64,000 bases of DNA from Selenomonas sp. AE3005 (lineage in GTDB: Bacteria > Bacillota > Negativicutes > Selenomonadales > Selenomonadaceae), in assembly GCF_000686945.1 (NCBI RefSeq), contig NZ_JMME01000007.1:62001-126000 (forward strand), read 5' to 3'. A program made the translations under genes and the position numbers. Shown piece by piece: positions 33,816-42,963 of the stretch. Position 1 is the stretch's first letter. Each line of letters begins with the position of its first letter. The notes below the pieces were generated by a model. It was not told the origin of the DNA. It did no database searches and saw nothing but the letters and a program-made list of their open reading frames with translations.

Positions 33816-33891
33816 TGGTGCCTCCGAGCGGAATCGAACCACTGACACGGGGATTTTCAGTCCCCTGCTCTACCAACTGAGCTACAGAGGC
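33816..33891 (-). tRNA. tRNA-Phe (anticodon GAA)
   Basis: GCCTCTG acceptor arm, anticodon GAA in the loop CTGAAAA, GGTTCGATTCC T-arm, CCA encoded. Confidence 0.95.
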
Positions 33892-33894
33892 AAA

Positions 33895-33971
33895 TGGCGA
33901 CCCGAAGGGGACTTGAACCCCTGACCTCCGCCGTGACAGGGCGGCATTCTAACCAACTAAACTACCGGGCC
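33895..33971 (-). tRNA. tRNA-Asp (anticodon GTC)
   Basis: GGCCCGG acceptor arm, anticodon GTC in the loop CTGTCAC, GGTTCAAGTCC T-arm, CCA encoded. First of a two-tRNA operon. Confidence 0.95.
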
Positions 33972-34002
33972 ATTTTTGCAAGTGTGTCACTCACAAGACA
34001 TA

Positions 34003-34031
34003 ATTATACGGACATGTCAGGTCATTGTCAA
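34003..34031 (-). promoter_or_regulatory. Consensus promoter of the tRNA Asp-Phe operon
   Basis: TTGACA (34026-34031), 17-base spacer, TATAAT (34003-34008) on the minus strand: a perfect sigma-70-type promoter. Confidence 0.85.
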
Positions 34032-34045
34032 TAGTTTTTTTGAAA

Positions 34046-36226
34046 TTATCCGTTGTACCGCAAGCCAAGCATGGTAATATCGTCGGACTGCTCTGCGTTT
34101 CCGGCATACTGGCGTATAACTGCGTACATCTGCTGCAGTATATCCGTCACCGGCTGCGCTGCCGGCAAGTCGTTCAGAGCAGCCTTTATCCGGGCCTCGG
34201 TAAACATTTTCCGTTGCTCGTTCATTGCCTCCGACACGCCATCGGTATAAACAAACAGCGTATCCTGCGGTTTCAGGTCAAGACTATGCTGTATATAGGG
34301 CATTTCCATCAGCCCCAGCACACAGTTTGTTGCCATTGACACGAATTCATAATGCCCGTCCTGCCCCAGCAAGGGTGGGCAATGACCGCCGCTGGCATAG
34401 GTAAAGTGACCGGTCTGTAGGTCCAGAGCGCCGATAAACACGGTGACGAACATGGCGGCATCATTATTGCTGCACAGTTCCTTATTGGCCTCGGTCAGCA
34501 CGCCGGCCATATCTTCGGGATTGTTAATCCGCAGAACACAGTTCTTCAGCACGGACTGTGATTTAGCCATAAACAGGGCCGCCGGTACACCTTTGCCTGA
34601 CACGTCAGCCACGGTTATGACCAAATACCGCCCCTGCAGCATGTAAAAATCATAAAAGTCTCCGCCCACATTCTTGGCCGGCTCCATCATTGCGTAAATG
34701 TCAAACTCCGGCTGACAGTCAAAATCAGCAAAATTTCGCGGCAGCATATCCGTCTGAATTTTTGCCGCTACTTTAAGCTCCGTACGGGAACGTTCCTTTT
34801 CTGCGGCCGCTTTGGCCATATTTTCCGTGTATTTTTTCAGTTCATCCGTCATAAAATTGAAGGACGCCGCCAAATTCTCCAGCTCATCGCCGCTGTTCAA
34901 GGAAAATTTCTGGTTAAAATCGCCTTTGGCAATTTCCTTAGCCCCTTCGGCCAGTCTGCGAATGGGTTTTGTAATCCTCTCCGCCAGAAAAGCACTGGCA
35001 TACATGAGCAGGAACAGCAGGGGAATCAGCAGCAGTAAGCCCTTTAACAGGATATCAGATATACTGTCGTGCATTGTTTTCTGGAAGGCCTCCATATTCG
35101 TCACGACATAATCTTTTACCTGTTCCACCGGGTCTATGACCTCTGAAGTCCCCAACAGGACGCCCAGACTCCAGCCGGTGGTCGGCATTGGAGCATACGC
35201 CAGATAGTATGACTTGTCTGCTATCGTCAACGATACAACGCCGCTTTCGCCGGCAGTCATACTTTTGGCTGTCTCTGCCAGGCCATTCTCTCCGGCCTGT
35301 CGAATATCCCTGGCCTGGCCGTCTACTGACAGCACGCCCGCTTTTTCCGAAGAAAAAATCACCCGGCCGCTGCTGTCCAGAACAAAGCTGTTACTTTTCT
35401 GCTGCATGGCATGTTCCACCAGTGTCTGGTAAATATCCTCAACGGTGTAGCTAATCCCGACCACACCGGCAAAGCCGTCTGCATCATAATAGGGTGCGGC
35501 ACAGGTTATGTCCAGATTACCCTCTGCGCCCCTGTAAACACTGGAAAACACCGGTTTTATAGTATTTTCCCCCTGCTTATACCAAGTGCGTTCACGCGGG
35601 TCATAACTCGCCAGGAACTCCGCCTTGACATGCGCATCCGGAAACACGCTGGCCGGCCCATTATCGTTAGCTGTTAAATCCAAACACAGCAGATAGCCGT
35701 TCTTAGAACCAGCGTATAACGATGTACTGTAGCCTCTATACGATTTACTCATCGGCAGCAGTACATCGGCAAAATTGGCGGCCAGCCCGCTTTCCGTCTG
35801 CACGGCAGGCGTTATCCCCTGCTGCAGCAAGGCCGAACTATAGTGGATATAGGGCATGCCAAATAATATGTCCTGTTCCCCACGCGTATCCGGCAGCTGA
35901 CGCGGCAGGTATTTCTCGGGAGCAGTCAGGATTAAGTGCATGGCATCGGCCATGTATTCCACATCTTCCTGCACTATCAATAATTCCCTGTCCAAATGCC
36001 GGGCCTGGGTTATTGTTATATCCTTCAATCTTTCCTTGGCCAGATTTTCTGTATAAGCGCCCAACGAGTCGGACAAAAAATTTTCCAGGGCTTTACTTTC
36101 CTGGGCTGTAGACTGCTGCGTCCGGCTCATGCCGTAAAGTGCCACACCACCCACAGCCAGTAATGTAGCCAGCACCCCAGCGAGCATAATAAACAGGACC
36201 TTCCTGCGAATTGATAGCTTGACCAT
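34046..36226 (-). CDS. Membrane-bound PP2C/SpoIIE-type serine phosphatase with sensor and HAMP domains
   Basis: About 726 aa from ATG 36226 (GGGG 6 bases upstream); GTG 36238 is the alternative. N-terminal membrane helix, a large extracytoplasmic dCache-like sensor (~50-370, with DPRERTWYKQ and GVVGISYTVEDIY typical of Cache domains), second membrane helix, HAMP (ERITKPIRRLAEGAKEIAKGDFNQKF), coiled coil, and a SpoIIE phosphatase domain with VGGDFYDFY and VTVADVSGKGVPAALFMA. Such proteins dephosphorylate anti-anti-sigma factors in response to an external ligand. No anti-sigma partner is adjacent. Confidence 0.92.
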   Translation of the reverse strand: MVKLSIRRKVLFIMLAGVLATLLAVGGVALYGMSRTQQSTAQESKALENFLSDSLGAYTENLAKERLKDITITQARHLDRELLIVQEDVEYMADAMHLILTAPEKYLPRQLPDTRGEQDILFGMPYIHYSSALLQQGITPAVQTESGLAANFADVLLPMSKSYRGYSTSLYAGSKNGYLLCLDLTANDNGPASVFPDAHVKAEFLASYDPRERTWYKQGENTIKPVFSSVYRGAEGNLDITCAAPYYDADGFAGVVGISYTVEDIYQTLVEHAMQQKSNSFVLDSSGRVIFSSEKAGVLSVDGQARDIRQAGENGLAETAKSMTAGESGVVSLTIADKSYYLAYAPMPTTGWSLGVLLGTSEVIDPVEQVKDYVVTNMEAFQKTMHDSISDILLKGLLLLIPLLFLLMYASAFLAERITKPIRRLAEGAKEIAKGDFNQKFSLNSGDELENLAASFNFMTDELKKYTENMAKAAAEKERSRTELKVAAKIQTDMLPRNFADFDCQPEFDIYAMMEPAKNVGGDFYDFYMLQGRYLVITVADVSGKGVPAALFMAKSQSVLKNCVLRINNPEDMAGVLTEANKELCSNNDAAMFVTVFIGALDLQTGHFTYASGGHCPPLLGQDGHYEFVSMATNCVLGLMEMPYIQHSLDLKPQDTLFVYTDGVSEAMNEQRKMFTEARIKAALNDLPAAQPVTDILQQMYAVIRQYAGNAEQSDDITMLGLRYNG

Positions 36227-36303
36227 TTCTTTCCCCACATTTTCAATATAATTCCTTATAACTTAATTTAATTATATGAAAAAGCGTGCTAAGCTGCAAC
36301 TTC

Positions 36304-36345
36304 AGAAAAAAAACTGGTGCCATCACAAAATGACACCAGTTTTTC
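36304..36345. terminator. Terminator of the TSCPD gene
   Basis: AAAACTGGTG / CACCAGTTTT hairpin flanked by A- and T-runs; bidirectional in form. Confidence 0.85.
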
Positions 36346-36362
36346 TGTCTATGAGTTATTAT

Positions 36363-36629
36363 TTACGCGACACCAGCGCTGTTCAAAGCCTCAGTCAGGG
36401 CAATGGACAGCTGGTCAGCACAGGAAGTACCGCGGCCGCGGCAGTCATTGCCGCGCAGCATGTCGGCAATCTTTTGGGGTTCTGCCCCTTCTACCAGCTT
36501 GCCGATAGCCTGCAGATTACCGGGACAGCCGCCCATAAACTGCACGTTGTGCAATTTACCGGCATCATCAATACTAAAGGTTATCTGCTTAGCGCAAACA
36601 CCCTGGGGTGCAAAGGAATACTCTTTCAC
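36363..36629 (-). CDS. TSCPD-domain protein (TIGR03905 type)
   Basis: 88 aa: GVCAKQITFSIDDAGKLHNVQFMGGCPGNLQAIGKLVEG with DCRGRGTSCADQLSIAL. The TSCPD domain is otherwise found at the C-terminus of class II-type vitamin B12-dependent ribonucleotide reductase and is rich in conserved Cys; the stand-alone form is common in Clostridia and Negativicutes and has no firm function. A structured repeat lies 90 bases upstream. Confidence 0.88.
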   Translation of the reverse strand: MKEYSFAPQGVCAKQITFSIDDAGKLHNVQFMGGCPGNLQAIGKLVEGAEPQKIADMLRGNDCRGRGTSCADQLSIALTEALNSAGVA

Positions 36630-36715
36630 TACTCTTATCCTCGCTTTCTTGACGGAAAAGATTTATCTGCCGGGGCAGCGCCTGCCAGCAGCACACCCCG
36701 GGCCGATAATATTTA

Positions 36716-36855
36716 TTATAACGCCGTTGTTCCAGTTTTGCCATAGGCAAAACTTCCTCTTGGCGTTTCAACGAGGCGGGAGATATGCTCGCCGCCTGTT
36801 TTGGTATTCGTGCCCCCACCTGCTGAGGTAGGGGACATTTTCTTGCCTCGTTATA
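36716..36855. repeat. Dispersed structured repeat, copy 2 (140 bp)
   Basis: Starts TTATAACGCC, ends CTCGTTATA. Same order of hairpins as 7770-7908 with about one substitution (the GGTGGGGG arm reads GGTAGGGG). Lies upstream of the TSCPD gene in a gene-free stretch of 295 bases. Confidence 0.88.
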
Positions 36856-36924
36856 CCAGGCAAAGGAAAAAATATCCTGTGCGCAAGTCACAATTTGAAC
36901 CTCTGCAGCTGCTGGCAAGGATTA

Positions 36925-37962
36925 TTATCCCTTAGACGCCTGACGGATAACGTCAATCAATACATCGGAAACGACTTTTTCCCAGTTGATGGCGTCCTTC
37001 CCACTGCTGGGACGCTTGCTGCCGCCATTGCTGGGAATATGGTGTCTGCCTTCACGCTGGGCAGCAGGATAGGCATGGCGTCTGGCACGCTGCATGGCAG
37101 CCTCTATCTCTGCATCGTTACGGCCGGAGGCCTCCCAGGCTGTTTTTAATTCTTCATAGGCCAGCGTCCACTGCTCCCGGTCTGAGTAAATCAGCCCCCG
37201 ATAGTAATAGGCACGCCATACGGGATAGATATTATCATTGTGCGGCGTTGCACTGGCAGCGTCAAAATCTTCCAGCGCCTCGGTGTCCATATTGCGCTCG
37301 TAATAGGCCCGGCCGCGCAGGTAATAAGCATAAGCCCGTGGGCTGTCCTTTACCTTGGTATCTGAGATAACCTTGTTCAGCTCGAAGATGGCACGGCGCT
37401 GTTCGCCCTGCTGAATATAGGTAGCGCAGCGGTCAAAAACATCCTGCAGGGAATACTGGGACTCCAGTTTCTCTTCCAGGTCCTTTTTCTCCTGCCCCTG
37501 TGCTTTCCGGTATTTTCCGAGCAGTTCCTCGTTTTGCTTTTTGAGCGCGTCACGCTCCTGCTGGAGTTTTTCCAGTTCTTTACGGTTGTCCATCATCGCT
37601 TTGAGGTCGATTTTATCCGTGTCAACCTCACAAGTCAGTGTAACCGTGTATTTCCATACACCTGCGGACAGTTCCGGTACAGCCTGTTCCTGTAAAACCT
37701 TCATCACCGCCCCGGAAATGACCTTGATATCATCAGCCGTCAGCTGCATGTTCTGCGTCCGTGAGTAGCTTTCCACATATACCCCGGCTTTTTCCACAGC
37801 TGAGCGCATAGCCTCCTGCCTGGCTGCATCCTTGGCAATTTTCGGCGAGTCATTCTCTCCCATGACATATACACCTGTAGCGGTTATCTGTTGGGGGGCA
37901 GCCATACATACACCAGACAGCAGACAGGAAATTACAAGCAGGATTCCCCATATCTTTCTCAT
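36925..37962 (-). CDS. Secreted protein with FlgT/LPP20-like N-domain, coiled coil and TPR-like repeats
   Basis: 345 aa from ATG 37962. Signal peptide KIWGILLVISCLLSGVCMAAP. Residues ~25-115 (ITATGVYVMGENDSPKIAKDAARQEAMRSAVEKAGVYVESYS) resemble the FlgT_N/LPP20 type of fold. A Lys/Glu coiled coil follows (~125-165), then helical TPR-like hairpins (RAYAYYLRGRAYYERNMDTEALEDFDAA, YYYRGLIYSDREQWTLAYEELKTA). A basic tail ends the protein. Periplasmic or surface scaffold likely; exact role unknown. Confidence 0.7.
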   Translation of the reverse strand: MRKIWGILLVISCLLSGVCMAAPQQITATGVYVMGENDSPKIAKDAARQEAMRSAVEKAGVYVESYSRTQNMQLTADDIKVISGAVMKVLQEQAVPELSAGVWKYTVTLTCEVDTDKIDLKAMMDNRKELEKLQQERDALKKQNEELLGKYRKAQGQEKKDLEEKLESQYSLQDVFDRCATYIQQGEQRRAIFELNKVISDTKVKDSPRAYAYYLRGRAYYERNMDTEALEDFDAASATPHNDNIYPVWRAYYYRGLIYSDREQWTLAYEELKTAWEASGRNDAEIEAAMQRARRHAYPAAQREGRHHIPSNGGSKRPSSGKDAINWEKVVSDVLIDVIRQASKG

Positions 37963-38067
37963 AACTTCCACCTTCCCCTTAATTCATATTACTTCCTATT
38001 ATACTTTATATTTTAAAGCAAAATACGGCCTTTGTCATTATAACTGGGTTAAAAATGCAAAAATGCC

Positions 38068-39468
38068 CTAGTCATTGTAAGTCGGAATGGGCTTTTTCGT
38101 CAGCGTATTCGTAACCCAGGCAAAATGTGCCTTCAGATAACGCCCGACCTGCTCACCGATGTATTTTTTGCCGTAGTAATCAGGGTGCAGGCCATCCGTA
38201 GTGTAGGTGTCGCGCAGATTGCCCATACTGTCGGTCAGAGCACTGGCCACATCTACAAAGAAAGGCTGCTGTTTCACCCAGTCGTTGATGTACTTCTGAT
38301 GTGTCTGCCAGTCATAAGGCGGCTGTTCGATATGCGCACGGCTGACCATCAGCGGTGAGTTTATCGGCGTCACTGTCAGGAACACCACGATAATCCCGTA
38401 GGCGTCACATTTGGCCTTGATGGCTTTGAGATTTTCCACCGTCTGCCAGCCGGTAGTACCCAGGCGGTAGTCATTAACGCCGCCCATCACCACCAGCACC
38501 CGGGGTGAAAAGGGCAGTACGTCGCGTTCAAACCGCTCCAGCATGGCCTCGGTAGTATTGCCGCTATAGCCCAGATTCTTCACCGGTACCTGACAATAAG
38601 ACTCCCAGTCATAAAGCAGATACCCCGGCGATACCGACATGGCCCCGCCGCCATGGGTAATGCTGTCACCCAGTGCAGCCAGCGGTGTTTTATCGCCTTT
38701 GATGGTAAAATAGCTTTTCTCCGACCAACCACCCAAAGGACTGCCATCTTTATTCAAGGCACGCACACGCCAAAAATATCTGCCCGGCACAGTGTAGCCG
38801 CCGTCCTCATAAACATCATACTCACCGCCCTGCAGAGTGCGGATAAGTTTTTCCTCACTGCCGGTTACCTGATATACCTGCACTTCGTGCTGCTTGGCCT
38901 TGCCATAAGGCACCCAGGAAAACACCGGATACAGGGGGAAGTAATCCATCCGCTCAAACTGCGTAGTGGGTTTGGGCGCATTAACGTTCACCTTACTGTC
39001 CGTAACCGGGCGTGGCTTGGAAAAATAATGATTTCCCAAGGGGCGGCCATTGTAATCAAGCGGACATACTTTCCAGTAAAAAGCCTTGGCCTCGGCCTCG
39101 AAACGGCTTAAATCCACGGTCAGGCCATTGGTAAATACATAATCATAAGTCTGAACGATATTTTCCTTGCTGTCCTCAGCTGATTTAAGTATCACCACCT
39201 GATAGCGAACCGCACTGGGGATTTCCTTCCAGGAAAGCTGGACGTTTCTTATTCTGTCCATAGCATTCTCCTTGACAGAGCTGACAGTCGCGGCAGGTTT
39301 CTGCTCCGCCGCAGCCGGTTTGGCCGTATTTGTCACGGCCGGCTGGCCAATCTTTATCCGCACCGAATCGCTGTTTTGCGCCGCACCACAGGTAACATTC
39401 ATATTAAGCAGCAGTCCGGCTGTCAGCGAGATACCGCCAGCTAACAGCCATCCCTTTATTTTTTGCAT
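38068..39468 (-). CDS. Secreted SGNH/GDSL-family hydrolase with fibronectin-like domains
   Basis: 466 aa. Signal peptide (GWLLAGGISLTAGLLLNMNVTCGA), two beta domains of fibronectin III type (~70-155 and 165-255; VQLSWKEIPSAVRYQV, FSWVPYGKAKQHEVQVYQV), then an SGNH hydrolase: block I ALGDSITHGGG (Ser), block III VMGGVNDY (Asn), block V DGLHPDYYG (Asp-His). Probably an esterase acting on cell-envelope or plant polysaccharide acyl groups. Follows the TPR-like protein gene (about 100 bases). Confidence 0.88.
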   Translation of the reverse strand: MQKIKGWLLAGGISLTAGLLLNMNVTCGAAQNSDSVRIKIGQPAVTNTAKPAAAEQKPAATVSSVKENAMDRIRNVQLSWKEIPSAVRYQVVILKSAEDSKENIVQTYDYVFTNGLTVDLSRFEAEAKAFYWKVCPLDYNGRPLGNHYFSKPRPVTDSKVNVNAPKPTTQFERMDYFPLYPVFSWVPYGKAKQHEVQVYQVTGSEEKLIRTLQGGEYDVYEDGGYTVPGRYFWRVRALNKDGSPLGGWSEKSYFTIKGDKTPLAALGDSITHGGGAMSVSPGYLLYDWESYCQVPVKNLGYSGNTTEAMLERFERDVLPFSPRVLVVMGGVNDYRLGTTGWQTVENLKAIKAKCDAYGIIVVFLTVTPINSPLMVSRAHIEQPPYDWQTHQKYINDWVKQQPFFVDVASALTDSMGNLRDTYTTDGLHPDYYGKKYIGEQVGRYLKAHFAWVTNTLTKKPIPTYND

Positions 39469-39652
39469 AAGTAAATAACTCCTTATTGGTCTTCAGTAAT
39501 ACCATCTAATTATAGCATTTCCCTGTCTAAAAATCATCTACAGCAATTATTTTCTTTCAGGGGTTGCTACAGGTGTCAAGACAGTGTATAATGCAAATTG
39601 TTATTTTCATTGTCATGACAGTTGTCGCATTTGTAGAAAAGAGGTTTATCAC

Positions 39653-40996
39653 ATGATTTTACAGCGCTTGGAATCCCTGCCTGTGGGTTCCTTTCATTAC
39701 AAGCTGCTCATTCTTACAGGATTGGGCTGGCTGTTTGACTCGATGGACACAGGGCTTATCGCCTTTGTTCTGCCGGTGCTGGCCAAAGAGTGGAGTCTTA
39801 GCCCGGCGCAGGTAGGCTGGATTGGTTCCATCGGCCTTATCGGCATGGCACTGGGTGCGGTACTGGCCGGCACCCTGGCTGACCGTATCGGCCGCAAAAA
39901 AGTTTTCTCCATCACCGTCCTGCTTTACAGCCTGTCCACGGGCATGTGTGCCCTGGCCTGGAGCTATGAATCCCTGCTGGTCTTCCGCTTTCTCGTTGGC
40001 TTTGGCCTGGGCGGTGAACTGCCGGTAGCGGCCACCCTCATGAGTGAGTATGCGCCGTCACACCTGCGCGGCCGTTTCATCGTCCTGTTGGAAAGTTTCT
40101 GGGGCGTAGGCTGGCTGGTGGCTGCCTGCATTTCCTATCTGGTTATTCCCGTCTTTGGCTGGCAGATTGCGTTTGTCATCGGCACCCTGCCTGCCCTCTA
40201 CGTATTCCTGATTCGCCTGCACATGCCGGAATCCATCCGCTATCTGCTGACGAAGAACCGTATCAAAGAGGCCCAGGACGTAATCCTGCTGCTCGAAAAG
40301 AAACTCGGTGTAAAAAGCCAGCCCTTTACCGGTATGACTGACATGTCAGCCATCAAACGTGAGCAGGAAACCGCCCCGAAATTTACAGCCCTCTGGAGCA
40401 AGCCCTTCCGCACGCGTACAGCCATGCTGTGGCTGGCCTGGTTCGGTATTGTATTCAGCTACTACGGCATCTTTATGTGGCTGCCTTCCATCGTCTATGC
40501 TCAGGGCTTTGCTGTCGTCAAGACCTTTGAGTACGTACTGATTATGACGCTTGCCCAGCTCCCCGGCTATTATGCCGCCGCCTGGCTCGTTGACGTCATC
40601 GGCCGCAAGTACACCCTGTCCCTGTTCCTGCTCCTGTCCGGTGTCTGCAGTTTCTTCTTCGGCAATGCTGCCACGCCGGAAACACTGCTGGCCTGGGGCG
40701 CAGCCATGAGTTTCTTCAACCTGGGTGCCTGGGGGGTTATCTACACCTACACGCCTGAACAATACCCGACGCAAATTCGTGCTTTAGGCAGTGGCTGGGC
40801 TGCCGGCTTTGGCCGTATCGGCGGCATGCTGGCCCCCATGCTCGTAGGTGTAATGCTCGGCAATGCCTTTGGCATGAACACCATCTTCCTGATGTTCGCC
40901 TCCGTATTTGTCATCATCTCCGCCGTAGTCATCCTGCTCGGCAAAGAAAGCAAAAAGAAAACCTTAGAAGAATTAGAAGTAGTTTTAGAAAACTGA
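39653..40996 (+). CDS. MFS transporter (sugar acid / aromatic acid:H+ symporter type)
   Basis: 447 aa from ATG 39653 (AGAGG 8 bases upstream); the frame extends to 39584 but that part has no ribosome site. Twelve membrane segments, MFS motif between TM2 and 3 GTLADRIGRKKVFSI and its repeat VDVIGRKYTLSL. Similar in layout to the metabolite:H+ symporter group. Substrate unknown. Followed by direct repeats and a long hairpin. Confidence 0.88.
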   Translation: MILQRLESLPVGSFHYKLLILTGLGWLFDSMDTGLIAFVLPVLAKEWSLSPAQVGWIGSIGLIGMALGAVLAGTLADRIGRKKVFSITVLLYSLSTGMCALAWSYESLLVFRFLVGFGLGGELPVAATLMSEYAPSHLRGRFIVLLESFWGVGWLVAACISYLVIPVFGWQIAFVIGTLPALYVFLIRLHMPESIRYLLTKNRIKEAQDVILLLEKKLGVKSQPFTGMTDMSAIKREQETAPKFTALWSKPFRTRTAMLWLAWFGIVFSYYGIFMWLPSIVYAQGFAVVKTFEYVLIMTLAQLPGYYAAAWLVDVIGRKYTLSLFLLLSGVCSFFFGNAATPETLLAWGAAMSFFNLGAWGVIYTYTPEQYPTQIRALGSGWAAGFGRIGGMLAPMLVGVMLGNAFGMNTIFLMFASVFVIISAVVILLGKESKKKTLEELEVVLEN

Positions 40997-41006
40997 TATT
41001 GTATAA

Positions 41007-41152
41007 TTAACTTCACTGGCTCGAGGATACTTGTTCCCAAGCATTTTACACACCCCGCGTGTACCAGCGCAGGGTTAAGCACGCATTAACTTCACCGGCA
41101 TGAGGATACTTGTTCCTAAGCGTTTTACACGCTCCGCGCGTACTAGCGCAGG
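41007..41152 (+). repeat. Tandem 67-bp direct repeat after the MFS gene
   Basis: 41007-41073 and 41086-41152 both begin TTAACTTCAC and end AGCGCAGG; about 57 of 67 bases agree. The second copy also forms one arm of a long hairpin. No ORF. Confidence 0.8.
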
Positions 41153-41180
41153 AATAAGTATCCTCATGCCGGTGTTTTCT
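41092..41180 (+). terminator. Long hairpin/terminator after the MFS gene
   Basis: A 25-bp stem (arms 41092-41116 and 41150-41174, one G-T mismatch; arm ends CACCGGCATGAGG) followed by TTTTCT. Confidence 0.65.
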
Positions 41181-41297
41181 ATACTATCTTTGCACGCGCT
41201 GGTATTTCTTTTTTTCAACCATTGACAATTTTTAGTACCTGCTTATATAATGAAGTATCTTATTCATATATTTTTCATGGTCTTATAAAGAAAGGAC

Positions 41298-42842
41298 TTG
41301 GTTTTTTTGTTTCTGATTGCGCTTTCCCCCATCTTGTGGCTGGCTGTTGCGCTGTGTATTTTGCACATGCAGCCGCATAAAGCCTGCATACTGGCACTGC
41401 TTATTTCAGTAGTCGTTGGTATCGGCCTTTATGACATGACGACAGTACATGCCTTTCAGGCATTTTTAGAAGGCGTAGCTTTGGCTTGCTGGCCTATCCT
41501 GCTTGTAATCATCGCTGCTATTTTCACCTACAACCTCTCCGAACACACTAAAGGCATGGACGGCATCAAAAAGATGCTGACCTCCGTCAGCAATGACCGC
41601 CGCGTGCTGATTCTCCTGATTGGCTGGGGTTTTGGCGGCTTCATGGAAGGCATGGCCGGTTTCGGTACGGCTATCGCTATTCCGGCCAGTATGCTGGTAG
41701 GTATCGGTGTTAATCCGATTTTATCCGCCAGCGTCTGCCTCGTTGCCAACTCCGTACCCACGGCTTATGGCTCCATCGGTATCCCTCTGGTCACTCTGGG
41801 CAATGTTACGGGCAATGATGCCACGACGCTCGCCACTTACACCTGCCTGCAGCTGGCGCCGCTGACTATCCTCTGCCCCTTCATCATGACGTTGATTGCC
41901 GGCGGTTCCCTCAAAGCTCTCAAAGGCATGGTTACGATTTGCCTGGGTGCTGCTTTAGGTTTCCTCATTCCGGAACTGGCTGTAGCTGCCACCATGGGCC
42001 CGGAGCTGGCTGTTGTTGCCGGCTCCATTGGTTCTATGGGCGCTATCATCGCCTGCGCTAAAATGTTCCCGGTAAATGACCCGGCCTACGCTATGCCGGC
42101 CCATGAAGATGATGGTGAACAGCTGACCGTCGGCAAAGCCATCACGGCCTGGCTGCCGTTCATTCTCATCTTCGTTTTCCTGCTGGCCACTTCTAAACTG
42201 ATTCCGGCCATTCATGACCCGCTGAACCTCATCAAGAGCTCCGTACTCATTTATGACGGCGAGGGCGGCACGCCTTATACTTTCACCTGGGTTGCTACGC
42301 CGGGTGTACTGATTTTCCTGGCTGCCTTTATCGGTGGTTCCAAACAGGGTGCCGGCTTTGTCGAAATGCTCGGCGTACTGAAAAAGACCATTGTCGGCCT
42401 GCGTTTCACCATTCTCACCATTATTTCCGTTATCGCTACAGCTAAAGTCATGGGCTACGCTGGCATGACGCACGAAATCGCTGAGGCTGCTGTTGCAGCT
42501 ACGGGCCATGCTTATCCCTGCATTGCCGCCTTTATCGGTTCCATCGGTACCTTTATCACCGGCTCTGCTACGTCCAGCTGCGTGCTCTTCGGCAAACTGC
42601 AGACTGAGGCCGCGCAGGCTATCGGCGCTACGCCTGCCGCCCAGGCCTGGATTGCTGCAGCCAATGCTACGGGCGCCTGCGCCGGCAAAATGATTTCCAT
42701 TCAGAGTATCGCCATCGCCGTAGCCGCCATTAAGACGGCTGGTGCTGACGGTAAGCTGCTGGCTTTCGCCGCCAAGGTTTACGTGCCCTTTATCATCGTT
42801 ATGGGCCTTATCGTCTACTTTGGCCAGAGCCTTGTTGGCTAA
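41298..42842 (+). CDS. lldP: L-lactate permease (LctP family)
   Basis: 514 aa, 12-14 membrane segments. GWGFGGFMEGMAGFGTAIAIPASMLVGIG and GSATSSCVLFGKLQ are LctP-family signatures. TTG starts are likely: 41298, or 41307 which is better spaced from AAAGGA at 41290. Imports lactate (or glycolate) with H+; lactate use with the succinate/propionate route is typical of Selenomonas relatives. Single gene. Confidence 0.92.
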   Translation: MVFLFLIALSPILWLAVALCILHMQPHKACILALLISVVVGIGLYDMTTVHAFQAFLEGVALACWPILLVIIAAIFTYNLSEHTKGMDGIKKMLTSVSNDRRVLILLIGWGFGGFMEGMAGFGTAIAIPASMLVGIGVNPILSASVCLVANSVPTAYGSIGIPLVTLGNVTGNDATTLATYTCLQLAPLTILCPFIMTLIAGGSLKALKGMVTICLGAALGFLIPELAVAATMGPELAVVAGSIGSMGAIIACAKMFPVNDPAYAMPAHEDDGEQLTVGKAITAWLPFILIFVFLLATSKLIPAIHDPLNLIKSSVLIYDGEGGTPYTFTWVATPGVLIFLAAFIGGSKQGAGFVEMLGVLKKTIVGLRFTILTIISVIATAKVMGYAGMTHEIAEAAVAATGHAYPCIAAFIGSIGTFITGSATSSCVLFGKLQTEAAQAIGATPAAQAWIAAANATGACAGKMISIQSIAIAVAAIKTAGADGKLLAFAAKVYVPFIIVMGLIVYFGQSLVG

Positions 42843-42865
42843 TCTTTATCGCTTAACAGCATAAT

Positions 42866-42950
42866 AAAAAACAAGCCCGGTATGACTGAGTCTGCCGCTG
42901 CGCGCTAAGCGTCAAGCGGCCGGAAACAGTCCTGCCGGGCTTTTATTATG
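42866..42950. terminator. Bidirectional terminator with nested stems
   Basis: AAGCCCGG...CCGGGCTT outer arms followed by TTTATT, with a CCGC/GCGG inner stem; separates convergent lldP and comF. Confidence 0.7.
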
Positions 42951-42963
42951 TAATTTTTTATCC

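Noticed and set aside
36589-36918. 109-codon frame upstream of the TSCPD gene
   Set aside because: It is composed of repeat copy 2 and flanking non-coding sequence; the TSCPD protein has its own ATG at 36629.
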